DNA of 64,000 bases from Phytophthora hibernalis (taxonomy: Eukaryota > Oomycota > Peronosporomycetes > Peronosporales > Peronosporaceae), in contig JAAKBF010000185.1 of assembly GCA_012656075.1 (NCBI GenBank), positions 1-64,000 on the forward strand. The letters are read 5' to 3'. Below, piece by piece: positions 1 to 10,575 of the stretch. A program made the position numbers and the translations under genes. Under the pieces are notes generated by a model, which saw only the letters and a list, made by a program, of their open reading frames with translations, was not told the origin of the DNA and searched no databases. Every line of letters starts with the position of its first letter. The first letter of the stretch is position 1.

Positions 1-289
1 GAACTGGTGCAACAACCGCCGCTGGATCCGCCATGAGACGATCCGAGTTCTTCATGAGCAGCGAACAAACAAAGTCCAACAAGTGGTCGTTAGTCCCGTC
101 ATTCGAAGCATGCAGCGATGAAAGCGAGGTGCAATGACGTACCGAATTGTCGTTGGAAGAATTGGTGACGCCCATACGGCGCGCAATGTCGCGCGCGGGG
201 TGAGCGAGCTGGAGGTCGTGGTCATGAAGCGCGTGCAAGACACCACAACGCTCGCCAGGTATGCTAGTTCGCGATGCGGTGGGGGCAGT
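1..289 (+). mobile_element. 3' internal end of Gypsy element G (truncated by window edge)
   Basis: This stretch lies immediately 5' of a polypurine tract and an LTR on the + strand, so it is the last internal part of a retrotransposon whose body lies left of the window. Read on the minus strand, one frame resembles the first residues of the antisense gene found at the same place in element B (next to PPT and LTR, about 22950-23105). The shared style is a short Ala/Ser/Thr-rich segment starting about 150-200 bases from the LTR. Similarity is weak and judged by eye. No sense coding region is recognised. Confidence 0.55.
276..289 (+). promoter_or_regulatory. Polypurine tract of element G
   Basis: A G-rich run (GCGGTGGGGGCAG) ends one base before an LTR that starts TGTGGTGT. 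Element B has the near-identical string GGCGGGGGCAG directly before its own LTR start (TGTGGTGT at 23151). This position is where plus-strand DNA synthesis is primed in LTR retroelements. The match between two independent copies supports the call. Confidence 0.65.
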
Positions 290-1257
290 TGTGGTGTAGC
301 GAATTGCCTCTCGCCGCCGCTGCTGTCGCCACTGCTGCTTTCGTGATTGGCAAGCCGAATTCCGTTGAGAAGAATGTGCGACGTGGCAGAGATTGTTCGA
401 GAACATCCGCGGCAGAGTGACAAGGCACAGAGCGAGGCGAAGTACGACACACCAAGTTCAGCGAGAGGTCGCCACCGCATAAAATCTCTGGACCGTGGCC
501 TTTGGCGAGTAGTCGCTGCTGTTTGACCAAGGAAGATATCCGCGTCGTGCCCTTGGTGAGACGCCACATGAAGGAGTGTGCCGGATAGGGCTCTTGGAGG
601 TCTGTCAGGCAGTCGCCGGGGACTCGGTGGTTTCACAACGGACGAGATCACTAGATATTTGTAAATGACATAGGAAAGAATAGTATAGAGATTAGCGCTC
701 GCAGAGTACGCAACCGTAGAGCAGATTTTCCTTCCGATCGCAAGAGTCAAGTCCGGTTACGGTAAGTGTCCGTAGCGTCTGGTCGCTTGATCGCCAGGAT
801 TATGCCTGCCGGTGGACACGAAGGTTGAAGTAATCAAGTGTTCATCCACCCACGGCAAGTCCAAACTAGATTGTGTGATTGATTTGCTGCGTGTGCAGAG
901 GCAGAAAGCTTGTTCGACCGAGTGCTACCAAGCCTCCTTCTACCTACCCGCCGGAGCTTTGCCCGGCACCCTCGCTTTACCGGCTGAGAAAGCCCTGGAC
1001 CCTTCCTTCTCAGGGCCCGGCAGGGAGTGTGTTTGCATTCTTGTGCCACGATTGCGCCGTCTCGTGACTAGTGCTTTGGCAGTTGATTGGTTGCCCTACC
1101 GAGAAATCGGAGTACGCAGGGCCAGACGAACCCGGTGCTAGGGCTGAATCAAGGCCTTTAGGCAAGACTTCGCCCAATATTGACCTCGTCGTTGCGTCGA
1201 GGTGTGTGTTGGGGTAGGAAACCTAGCAGGACACAATTCTGGCGTGTTCCCACGACA
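290..1257 (+). repeat. 3' LTR of Gypsy element G
   Basis: The LTR starts TGTGGTGTAGCG after a polypurine tract and ends CCCACGACA. It is colinear with, but much diverged from, the LTR of element B (23151-24037). Shared blocks include GATATTTGTA, a GTCAAGTCCG...CGGTAAGT block near 750, a GTCTCGTGACTAGTG block near 1060 and the terminal CACGACA. The LTR stops exactly where the chromodomain of element A resumes on the minus strand (1258), so it was inserted into A. The first five bases after it are CTCGT, the expected target duplication; the other copy is outside the window. Confidence 0.75.
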
Positions 1258-2859
1258 CTCGTTATGACCGACCCACTTCACCTTGAACTCTCTGACAGCG
1301 CGATTGGTGCTCGTCGTTAGCGGTGATTGATCGTCCAGAATAGCCTCTACTTCGTATTCGCCTGCCACTCTGTCAGGCTCCCAGCTATCTTCCGGCAACA
1401 GCTCCTCGTCAAAATCAATCCTCGTATCCTCGGTCACCTCAGCTGTCAGCCGACTCCTCGGTCGGTCGCCATATTCGTTCACCGCCTTGAGCCGTGAGAC
1501 ATGCACCACTGGGTAGAACCGATAACCACTTCGATCCGGCAGCTCTAGCTCATACGCGAACTCTTCGACCTTCTTCTTGATCCGGAATGGCCCGTGCCAT
1601 CGGTGTGCTAGCTTCTTGGTCAATCCTGGTTTCACGCGTTCCATGTAGAGCCACACCCTGCTCCCAGGCTTGAATAGAGACCTCGGTGCTTCTTCAGTAG
1701 CTTCGGGAGATGCCCCAGTCTCTTCCTGCCCGGTGTCCGAGGTTTCGTTGCCGTCGGTTTCCGTCGTTGCTCCCTGCCGTTCGGCATCCAATGGTACCTC
1801 TGACCCGTCGCGATTCGGTGCTACGTTGTTCTCGCTGTCATTCGCTGGAATCCTCGGTACTGCTGCTGCTTCACGTCGGTTAAGCGACTCGTTGTGCTCG
1901 CGGGCTCTCCGAGCCTTCTCGACCTTCTGGTACTCCATCGCCATTTTCCATGCAATTTCTTGTTGTCGGTTCACTTCTCGGCGCCATGCTAGCGCATCGG
2001 TTTGCCCTCGGGATCCTCGTTTTAGCGACGACGACATTGCCCGCAGCGTGGACCGAGCATCCCACCCATGAACGAGGTAGAACGGAGTATCCTTCCGAGT
2101 GCTGTCTTGAGAGTTGTTGATAGCGAAGACAAGTCGTTCGGCGATCTCGTCCCAGTCTTGTTGCAGCGGGTCTTCCGCATACACTTGCACTGACTGCATG
2201 ACGGTCTTGACTGATCGTTCTTGACTGATCGTTTTGCTTGCGGACGATAACTCAACGTGGCCCTCGACCGAGATTGCATCATCTCAGCAAATGCTTGAAA
2301 ACCTCGCTCATGAACCGAGGGTCTCGGTCATGACGAATCATCGTTGGCGCTCCGAACCTTCGGTAGACACACTCTTCGAAGCCTGAGCAACTTTTAATGC
2401 GGTAGTATCTGACATGGCTTTCCCCATAACGAATCCTGTGAACGAGCATTGAAACAGTAGCAGCGCGGTATTCCCTCGCCGAGACTTCGGCAATGGTATG
2501 ACAAAGTCCATCGACACCAACTGGAATGGTCTCTCGACTAGTACATTCCCTGGAGAGTACTCTCTGAGCTGCGGTCGACTTTTGCTCGAGCTGCAGTCTG
2601 GGCAGGACCGCACATGCCGCTCAACGTCTGCGTACAGTCCGATCCAATAATAATCCATTTTCGCTCGGTGGTATGTTCGACCGATGTCTTGGTGGCCACC
2701 TTCTAACGAGTCATGGCAGCTCTGTAATACTTCCTGAATCATCGTTGTGGGTACCACCAGTCGCATCTTGGTCTCCTCTTGATTTTCATTACTCCACCGA
2801 CGGTTCGCTCCGATAATATACAGCACGCCGTCCTCGCTTAGCGCAAACTTGTCGGCCAT
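1258..2859 (-). pseudogene. Element A integrase with C-terminal chromodomain (frameshifted)
   Basis: Two frames carry the integrase. The first (2859-2338) holds the zinc-binding HHCC segment (GGHQDI...TYHRAK, then SCPDC) and the first catalytic Asp in SMDFVIPL. The second (from about 2330) holds the second Asp in IRHDRDPRF and the catalytic Glu in QANGQQERSV. A long acidic/Glu-Thr linker follows, then a core ending in YPVVHVSRLKAV and a chromodomain beginning YEVEAILDD and containing EFKVKWVGHNE. The frame break near 2335 separates the two catalytic Asp residues. The chromodomain is cut off at 1258 by the LTR of element G; reading frame past that point to 1138 is LTR sequence, not gene. Chromodomains in this position are thought to guide integration to marked chromatin. 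Confidence 0.8.
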
Positions 2860-3215
2860 TTTCCATGCATCTCTCGCCGCACTGTAACTCAGGCTAGCTT
2901 CCTCGCCTCGGAGAACGGCTTTGAGGTTTACCCACCTCAGCTCCTCGTCCTGGGCAGCGGAGATCCTTCGTCTTCGCTCTTCTTGAATGGTTACCGGGTC
3001 GACATCGTTTGCATTTGGTGCTCTGACGCTTGCCTCGGTCGTTGGTAGCTCGCTTTCCGCTTCGTTCTGAGTCTCTGAGGCTACCTCATCTGCTTCGTCT
3101 CATCGTGTTACGTCATCCTGGCCCATCACCGAGGGCTCGCTCGCAACCCGGACACGCTTCTTCTGCGCTCTCGCTTGTCGACGGGTCGTGACGGTTATGT
3201 AATCCGGCACATCCC
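2860..3215 (-). other. RNase H-integrase linker of element A, broken frame
   Basis: This spans the end of the second RNase H to the start of the integrase segment. The same stretch in element B (about 17040-17398) is equally broken. It encodes fragments rich in Glu, Thr and Ala with no recognised domain. It is homologous spacer sequence within pol, not a separate gene. Confidence 0.6.
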
Positions 3216-3860
3216 TCACAAAATCGAAAAAGATTTGTTACAGGGTGCTTGGCGGGCCACACGAGTCCGGGCTAGGTTGACCGACGCTCTCTCGTCGGTG
3301 GCCGCTTCGCCGAGTGTTGGCGTGGCGACCTCCGGCGAAGGCTCGTAGATGACTTCGTCGATTCGGTTGAGCTCGATTAGCTCTGTTTTCCTGGTTTCGG
3401 TCGAAACCACGCTGGACTGTTTGCTGTTGAGAGCTTCTGTAGCTAACGAGTCTGCAGCTGCATTGAACTCTCGGATCACGTGGAGATATTTCACCGACCG
3501 AAGCTTGGCTGTGAGTTCTCGGTGGTGGTTGAGTTGGGCCATCAGAGTTTCCTTCCTACAGGCCATCACCCTTAGGGACTGCTGGATTGCGAGTCTCGAG
3601 TCTCCCACCACAATTAAATCCTCGGTGCCGCGCTCCAGTGCGGTCAAGACACCGTTGTTCATACCTGCGTACTCAGCGAGGTTTACGGTGGTGGTCTCGA
3701 GATAAGCACTCGCAGCCGTCACTACCGTCCATTCTGGTAATTTCCATAATATCCAGGAGCAACTACCATACCCGCCATTCTTCTCCGTCTTGGCTGAGCC
3801 ATCAAAAGACATCACCACGCCATTGTAATTCCTCGGTAGGCATGAGTAAAGCAAATGTGG
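3216..3860 (-). pseudogene. Second (acquired) RNase H domain of element A pol
   Basis: This is an RNase H1-like fold distinct from the normal retroelement RNase H that precedes it. Active-site acidic residues are visible in order: Asp in SFDGSAKTE, Glu in VNLAEYAGMNNG, Asp in IVVGDSRLAIQQSL and the final Asp in NAAADSLATEAL. The NG(V/A)LTALERG and DSRLAI motifs are typical of archaeal/bacterial-type RNase H1. It removes RNA from RNA:DNA hybrids during reverse transcription. The domain is almost colinear with element B at 16399-16850 and all four acidic residues are kept. The reading frame runs on past 3216 into frameshifted linker. Confidence 0.8.
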
Positions 3861-4660
3861 GTCCATTCGAGCAGTCGGCGATCCCCGTGAAGGTGGTATC
3901 ACCGTGGCTAACGAGTCTTCGAGTTCAACAAAGCTGGTAAGCCCAGCTTGTAGTAGCTGAGCAAAAGCACAATCGCGTTTCTTGACTCGGTAGACCTTCA
4001 GGTGCCACGGGGACAACATGACTGCGAAGTGGGTCGTACGACCGAACAATGTCTTCGACTTAGTACCCACTCCAGTGTCGAGAACCGAGTGTAGACGTGG
4101 ATAGTCCGTCCGACCAGCTGGGTGTAACACACTTTCAACAGTAACAGCAAAGCTAACACCTCCTTCTCGGCCGGGTGGTAATTCATCTCGGCGTCTTTCA
4201 GTACGCGGCCGCAGAACCGCACGGGTGCAACTTGTCGTCGTGATACTGCATCAGAGTGGATCTCAGAGCCCACTCGTTAGCAAATAACGTCACGTGCACC
4301 TCTTTGGCTCGGTCGAAATGCCGTAGTATCGGTGCGTCTGCACCTTCTGTTGTAGTACCGCGAAACTTCGGTGGGACGCGGATGGGTTCCCTGCCGGCGT
4401 AAAGTCCTCATCCTTGAGTTGGTACAGGACAGCTCCGTAGACTGCAAAGTCCTGGATGAATCTGCTGCAATAGTTCAACGCACCGAGGAACGACTGCATG
4501 CCTTTCTTCGATGACGGGAACGGCAGCTCCGTCACTATTTTCAACTTCTTCGGATCGGCTCGAATCCGTCGGCCGACACTTCATGCGACAGAAAAATCCA
4601 CTCGGCCTTGTACAAAAATGCTCTTCGTGAAACTCACACTTATTCGACACTCACCAAACC
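3861..4660 (-). pseudogene. Element A RT thumb/connection and first RNase H (frameshifted)
   Basis: Fragments in several frames give the RT thumb (LPFPSSKKGMQSFLGALNYC, 4544-4485), the connection (QDFAVYGAVLYQLKDEDF) and the ordinary Gypsy RNase H (RFCGRVLKDAEMNYHPAEKE, about 4200-4145). The ordinary RNase H is partly eroded: after the KEVLAL segment the HVYTRFSTLEW part follows in another frame. Frameshifts occur near 4350-4290 and 4130-4060. Element B carries the same region in one open frame (15497-16768), which allows the breaks in A to be placed. Confidence 0.75.
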
Positions 4661-5427
4661 GTTGAAGCAGGCGGTCCAGGGTGGCTAGACAAGAGTCAAA
4701 AGTCTCGGAGCCGAAACAAATATCGTCAACGAACGACCGCCGATCGAACACTGGCACCAACGAGGATTCATCTGCTTCCCCGTGGAGAACATATCCGCGA
4801 CAGGCCTGTTCACCAATTGGGTCACAGCGTCGAGCGTCACCGAGGACTCGCGGTCGGCCTCGAACTTGGTCGGAAAAGCTGTCGAAACCTCGGACAGTCG
4901 TGCAGAACCGTCGGTCACCCCTGTTCTTGCGGCTTCAGCGGCCGCTTCAGCCGACCGCATCAACTCAGAGAACTGGTTCCAACCACCGTTGGGCTGAACG
5001 AACCCCCATAGAGCATTATCAATCATTCTTTGGTAAATCATCGGTGCGTTCTTCAGACCAAACGGCATACGCAGCCACTCAAAGTGGCCGAGTGCACAAA
5101 CGAAGGCCGAGATTTTCCGAGCTCTCATCGTCATCATTATTGCCCAAATCCGCTAGCTGCGTCTAGAGAGCAGAACCACAGGAAGGCTTCTAGGTCCGTT
5201 AACAAATCGTCGACCAGCGGCATGGCATACTCCATGACCGCGGTGATCGCATTCACCATCTTGTAATCGATGCACAGGCGAATATCAACGCCGTTCTTCT
5301 TCAACACGATCACAATCGGGGATGCCCAAGAGCTGTCCGAGAACGCTACCAACCGAGCTTTCAGCAAGCCTTTCAGTAACTCGTATAGCTTCTTCAGGTG
5401 CTTCAGTGGAGTACACCGAGCCCTCTG
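4661..5427 (-). pseudogene. Element A reverse transcriptase fingers and palm
   Basis: Minus-strand fragments at 5367-5137 and 5137-4685 give RT motifs in order: SSWASPIVIVLKKNG, RLCIDYKMVNA, SLDAASGF, LRMPFGLKNAPMIYQRMIDN and, after an insert of about 80 residues, the catalytic FVDDICFG (4740-4716). The insert is Ala/Glu/Ser-rich and includes LDAVTQLVNRPVADMFSTG. A one-base loss near 5140 breaks the frame after SGF, and another frame change precedes FVDD. RT copies element RNA into DNA in the cytoplasmic particle. The same insert is present in element B. Confidence 0.8.
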
Positions 5428-6407
5428 TTAAATTGGAAGATTCCCCTGTGCGTCGATGTCGCATACCACACCATAGGCTGGCGGTGGCAGAGCATTCCCG
5501 CTCGAAATAATGATCTGTTCATGCTGCTTTAACACGCTGACCAACGCTCGTTGTTGCTCGGACGTGGCTTTCGGGTTCGCCACGTTGGGTCCTGTATAAT
5601 CCAAAACCGTCTCCGAAGCTTCGGTCAGGTCAGGCAGGAATGCCAACTCATAGGCGTAGTCGGTCAACTCCATTTCATTTGCCACATGCTCGGCCGCACC
5701 ACCGGGGTCGTCGTCAATGTCGACAGCGGTGTTAGCGCAAACACCCGCCATAAGCGCTGCAAACACCGACTCCAGACGTGCCTCCGAGTCTTCAGTGACC
5801 TCGGTTTCCGGTGCCTCGCCGGTAATTACATCGCCGTCACCCCTGTCCGAGGATTCGGACATGGTTGAACCTCACATTTCTCGGCTTCCATGTCCATAGC
5901 CACTATGTCCGAGGTTGCCAAAGTAACGGCTACTGTCGGTTGGTCGCACTCGTTCAGTTGAGCGTGGCACTCATCAACACTCGGTGGACGGGCCATCCGA
6001 CGCCCATCTTGGTGTGTCGCCGGTCGGGAAAGAATCTTCCGAGGTGCCGGATATTCCCGCCGCTCGACTGCCGGTGGTTGACTGGCTAACCACCGCTCGT
6101 ACAGCTTGCTTTCACGCTTCAGCAACGTGTCATCCCGACACTCAGCGTACGCCAGCACTTGCCATTCGTCGTACTTCGCCGATTGTAGCCGGGTATAGCC
6201 ACGCCCTTGCGGGAGATCGCCACGTGATACCCATAACACCACCGATTCGTGGTTTGAACAGTGAGCAACTCTCGGTGACACATTAGTCAGCCGGATAATC
6301 GCTGGTTGTCCTCGCTGAAACCTCGTCACTGTCGGCACGAGATTCCCAATCACACCTCGTCGGTGTTCAGAGATGGACGTCGTCGAGGTAGTTTGAACTC
6401 GTCCCAC
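5428..6407 (-). pseudogene. Element A protease-RT connector region
   Basis: Two overlapping frames carry this part of pol. The frame 6407-5826 includes RFQRGQPAIIRLTNVS and SVVLWVSRGDLPQ, the usual post-protease segment of Gypsy pol in which a small beta-rich region precedes RT. The frame 5862-5428 is acidic, with a segment (SEQQRALVSVLKQHEQI) leading into the RT N-terminus (SSGNALPPPAYGVVCDI). A frame change lies near 5860. No independent enzymatic motif is seen. It is colinear with 13890-14857 of element B. Confidence 0.65.
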
Positions 6408-7210
6408 TCCCGTCCGGCGACTGACAGATCCTCGGTCGGGCCACCGACCACTTGTAGACCGTATACCGGAGCGTCATCCGCGTTCTGGGACTTCACCAGG
6501 GGAACCATAACTTCATCCGGTAACCGGGCCGTACCATGGAACAAATCTAACCGCACTCCAGCTGGGATCATGAAGTCCGTGCCGAGGACTACATCGACTC
6601 CTGCGCTATGATCCATAATCCACAACTCGAATTCATACACTCGCTCCCACCCGAGGGTGATCTTAACGAGTGCTCGGCGGCGCGTCTCCATCACTCCTGG
6701 ATTGATTCCTCTCACCTCCAGACTACGACCGTGGTCTGAAACCTCCCACGCGTAGTTTCTTTGCATAGGAAGCCGATATCACGCTCACATTCGCTCCAGT
6801 GTCGAGCAGAATCCTCGTTCGCGCGTCATCCACTGCCCCGTTTACCATGGCACGCAATCGCTTCCTCTTATCGTAGCGTTGGGACGACCACCACCCCATC
6901 CTCTCACCAGACAACAACTTGATTGCCTGGCCGAGACTTCGGGGCTCGTGCTCGGTCACAGCCATACTCGCGATTGAAGCCTCGGTAACCGTACCAGTAG
7001 CTTCCTCTTCACATTTCACATTCACTTCACTCTCACCGAGGCTTGCGCCTCTCTCTTCTCCATTTTCCGTCGATTTCACATAATCCATATTCAAGTCATC
7101 AGGCCGTTTGCACGAACCCGTGAACGCAAACAAATAGTCGGCGTCCAGCGCAGGCTCGGCTAACTGTGGCAGCCCGATTGGGACCAACCCAGTTTCAGTT
7201 GGAGGGCTGC
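6408..7210 (-). pseudogene. Element A aspartic protease region of pol
   Basis: The pepsin-like retroviral protease signature is in RILLDTGANVSVIS (about 6822-6781) followed, after a frameshift near 6750, by the flap/second-half segment (FELWIMDHSAG, VVLGTDFMIPAGVRLD). A lacks two bases relative to B in the junction, so the frame breaks inside the protease. The protease would cut the Gag-Pol polyprotein. The preceding 400 bases encode an acidic stretch (LAEPALDADYLFAFTGSC) that follows the gag stop and probably starts the pol frame. Confidence 0.8.
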
Positions 7211-9610
7211 CTAGTTTAAATGACTCCCATAGACCAATTCTTGCAGTTCTGGCGAGAGGTCTTTCTTCTCCACCTTCGCCTTCAGAAGAGACGCAAGTTC
7301 GTTGAATGCTTCGCACTTTCCCGCGTCGTGGACTTACTTGCACATCTTGCACCTCTTGAAGCAATAGTGTACAGAGTGCGTGAGTCCCCACAGGCAGCAC
7401 ACGGGCCATATTGTCGGCGACCATCGCGTCCGCCTAGCCTCGGTTGTCTCGGTCGTGCGGGTATTGGTTATTCCCGTCTCTCGGCCGGCGATTGTCAGCC
7501 CGAGCGAACGTTCCCTCGGCGGCGTGACGACGCTCCGAATCGTTCGCAGCAGCCACATGACCGTGGTCTTCATCCGACGCATATTCGTCGTCCAAATACC
7601 TGTCCGAGCCTCGGTCACCCTGCTGGGGTAGTACTCCGGGTCATAACCCTCGGTATAATCATAACCCCGCTCGATGCCTCGGCCGGTTCTCCTCGCGGGT
7701 CGACCGAGCCGTCCACTTTCAACGCAGCGACCATGTCTGTCAGTGCTTCAGCTAGAGTAACCCTCGGTTGGTATTGGGGATCGTCTCGACGTCGGCTGTC
7801 ATCACGATACCGATCTTCTCGACGACGGCCATCATCTCGGTCACGCCGGTAGGGTTCCGCGAATCCTCGGAGCGTCCATCGTCACGGCGACGACTATCAT
7901 CTTGGCCTTTTGGACGTCGCACCGAGGACTTGCGTCCTTTTTTCGCTCGCGACGTCGGAGGATATCATTTATCATGTCTTCCAGATCGTGAATATTCTTG
8001 ACCCGCATGTGACACAAACGCTCTTCTAAGGCTCGGTCTTCGCACGTATCGAGAAAGTGTTCAACATGATCATTGGCCTCACGACCGTCGTGCTCGAATT
8101 GTACCCCGGCGTTCCTGGCGTAGCCATTTAGCCGGTTCAGATAGTCGCAAACATGCTCCTTCTCTTCACGCCTCGCCGAGTAGTACCGTGCTTTCGCCGA
8201 TTGATTAAATTGGGAACAGTAGTACTTGATGAACGCATCACTCAACAATTTCCACGTTCGTCTCGTCTTCCGCGGGAGTTGCCGGTACCAATGCAGGGCG
8301 CCATCTTGGAGGCTCAGCTCGAACGCCATGCACCATTCATTCGGTGGAGTGTGCGTTCCCTTCATCTCATAGATGAAGGCTTGGAGCCATTGCATCGACT
8401 TCTCACTCTTGTCTCGGAGGCCGAGATAGGGCTTGATATTACCCAACGGTAAGTGCGTGGCGATTTCAAGCCTCGGCTTGGAACTCTCGTTTTCCATCGA
8501 GCTGAGATCACGGATTTGGCGTGCCCCTTCTCCAGTCACATCACCCCTTGGTCTTCTACGTCATACGAGTCGTCGTCAGAAGAGTCGTCGTTCGTATCAA
8601 AGCGTCGGTTCATCATCCGACCTACACTTCGGCCCGCCGTCGGAGCGGTCCGCGTACCCTCGGAGCCCTTTGCCAATCGCTCGGTACGGTCCGTTGACCT
8701 AGGCGTTACCATGTGCGAATCTTTAAAATACGCCGAAGCGGTCCCTTCGCCGAGAACACACCCGTCCCGACCGACTTCTCTGGCTGTCGCCCAGGAGTTG
8801 TCGGTAGCGGGACCTTCGATGGATCCATCCCCTCGGTCGTGCGTGAGAGGCTCGACCGACGGTTGGAGCCCGGCTCAGGCACACCGAAAACCGTCCGAAG
8901 CTTCTGTCCGACTTGCGCAGAGAGAGCGCGGCATCTTCGATCGACCAACCTTGAAGGTCGGCCTCGGTGTGGAGTGCTTGAGGTTCACAGCCCATAGCGC
9001 GGAACAGTTGTACCGTGTCCTCGGCCACCTGTTGGATGCTCCACGATTTCACTGGGACAACTAATTCTGCCTCGAGTTCCATCCACACGGCTTGTCGAAT
9101 TGATTTTGGCGCAAAGGCCCGCATCCACTTACTCTTCGTCATCATCACCTCCATGCATCTTCCCAAAACCTTGTTAGCAGCCGGAGTGTCCCCATTAACT
9201 GGAGGCCGACTACCGGTCGACCAAAACCTCGCGTCCTCGGTCATCGTCAGGGATCGGAGATCGCCGAGTTCATCTTCGTTGCCCTCATGAGCTGGTTCAG
9301 GACCAGCCACTTCGTCCAACTCCTCGGTGAGGTTCCGCGCGAGCGACCTCCCCTCCGCTACGTCCTGCTGAGACGGTAGCGGCTTCCAAACCTCGGACAT
9401 CGCTGTCAGTTCTTCCAGGTATTCGTCTTCATCGTCTTCTTTGGCTTCAGAGTAGTCTATCCGCACGTCGAAGCTGTTCGAACGCTCGTTGTTCGGCTCC
9501 AAGGTACTTGGGGTCGCGAGTGTTGGACCGGACCTCACCGAATCTTCGGTGCGCTCTCCGCTCGACTTCATCGGCGTTTCTGGTACCGCTGACTTCGCTC
9601 CTCTCGCCAT
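7211..9610 (-). pseudogene. Element A gag (frameshifted)
   Basis: The chosen start is the ATG at 9610, 85 bases downstream of the PBS; the first 290 residues are acidic and open. Further on, frames change near 8870, 8540 and 7860. The capsid-like Gag core lies at about 8460-7950 and includes GALHWYRQLPRKTRRTWKLL and the SAREEKEHVCDYLNRLNGYA-type helices. A Cys-rich knuckle follows at about 7405-7330: CAACGDS, then HSVHYCFKRCKMCK. Within it one base is missing and a TAA replaces an expected Gln codon. Both lesions are also in element B. The gag frame ends at GSHLN-stop (7213-7211). Gag forms the particle and binds the RNA. Confidence 0.75.
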
Positions 9611-9694
9611 CTTCTTCCTTCTTCTTCTCTTCTCTCGAATGCTCGTTAGGGTAAGAACCTATATACAACCAAGACACACCGAAAGTCACTCCCA

Positions 9695-9713
9695 ATCCCG
9701 GGTCGCGGCACCA
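9695..9713 (-). promoter_or_regulatory. Primer binding site of element A
   Basis: On the minus strand, two bases after the LTR end (CCTACACGACA), comes TGGTGCCGCGACCCGGGAT. It begins TGG and is the complement of a tRNA 3' end finishing ...GTCGCGGCACCA. This is the standard position for minus-strand DNA priming. It is not the initiator-Met type. The matching tRNA species cannot be named without the host tRNA set. Confidence 0.8.
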
Positions 9714-9715
9714 GT

Positions 9716-10575
9716 TGTCGTGTAGGATCACGCAGAAATTCTCACTACCAAATGGTATGAGTCCCACCAACAACACTCGCTTCTCTTTGTCAGATCAACG
9801 AGCGTTGGATCAAACCTGAAGACGAGAACGGATCCCTTACGCCGGGTTGAATGTGAACCCTCTGTACACCTAGGTTGTATTAGGCCAACCCAATAACCTG
9901 CACCACTAGCCACGAGCGAGGGCTAGTATGCAATATTACGCTTTCGCGCGAACCCCGCGCAGTCCCTCAGAAGGAAGGGTACCGGCTGTCAAGTCTAATA
10001 CGAGTTTGCTGAGGTAAAACCTCGGCGGGTAGTAAAATATGTATGGAACACTCGGCTCCACTATAATATATGGTGAGCGACGCTTCTCGTCGCTCCCAAC
10101 ACTCGGCCACTCTAATCTCTTGGACTGACAAGGAACAAACCCTCGGTTCAATGTACCTTGGGCTCGCTGACCAGCATCCTACAAGCCGAGCGTATCCAGA
10201 CCCTAGCTAGACTTACCGAAGACGGACTTGACCCTTGGTGACTTGGGGGGCAAGACTGCTGATTTATTTATGTTGATCTATGGCTCTGAGAGCCTCTGTA
10301 GTCAATCCTATAGCTAGTCCTATATATAAATACAAATATCCAGTGCGAACCGATCCCGGTATGTGATCCTGTACCCGGCTCTATAAGACCGAGGGTACGA
10401 AACTGAAATGGGTACAAACGAGGGTTCGTACCTCGACCGAGACCGCGGTCACTAAACTATCGTGGTCACTGTGGCGCGGGAATGTAATCCGCCAATCAGG
10501 CCACGCCGGTCGCTTTCTTTCAGCAAGGGCAACATTGCCGACTGGCGACCGAGCGCCTCAAAACCCAACACCACA
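9716..10575 (-). repeat. 5' LTR of element A
   Basis: Read on the minus strand it runs TGTGGTGTTGGG... to ...CCTACACGACA, with TG and CA ends. It is colinear with the B LTR at 23151-24037, in inverted orientation, and of similar length (860 versus 887). It contains TATA-like AT-rich stretches near 10330 and 10030. No 3' LTR partner exists in the window because the other end of A lies beyond the G insertion. Confidence 0.85.

Larger units (their letters stand above)
1258..10575 (-). mobile_element. Element A: Gypsy (dual RNase H, chromodomain) LTR retrotransposon, 3' end interrupted
   Basis: In minus-strand order the element has a 5' LTR (10575-9716), PBS (9713-9695), gag (9610-7211), aspartic protease, reverse transcriptase, RNase H, a second RNase H, integrase and a C-terminal chromodomain, cut at 1258 by insertion of element G. 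The domain order PR-RT-RH-aRH-IN-chromodomain is Ty3/Gypsy. Dual RNase H Gypsy elements are known from plants (Tat) and oomycetes. Multiple frameshifts make it defective. Its closest relative here is element B, in opposite orientation. The bases just outside the LTR (TGACC from 10576) would be one target-site copy. Confidence 0.85.

Noticed and set aside
1138..1257. Extension of the element A integrase reading frame past the chromodomain
   Set aside because: This stretch aligns with the end of an LTR (CCCACGACA end) of element G; the open frame there is chance.
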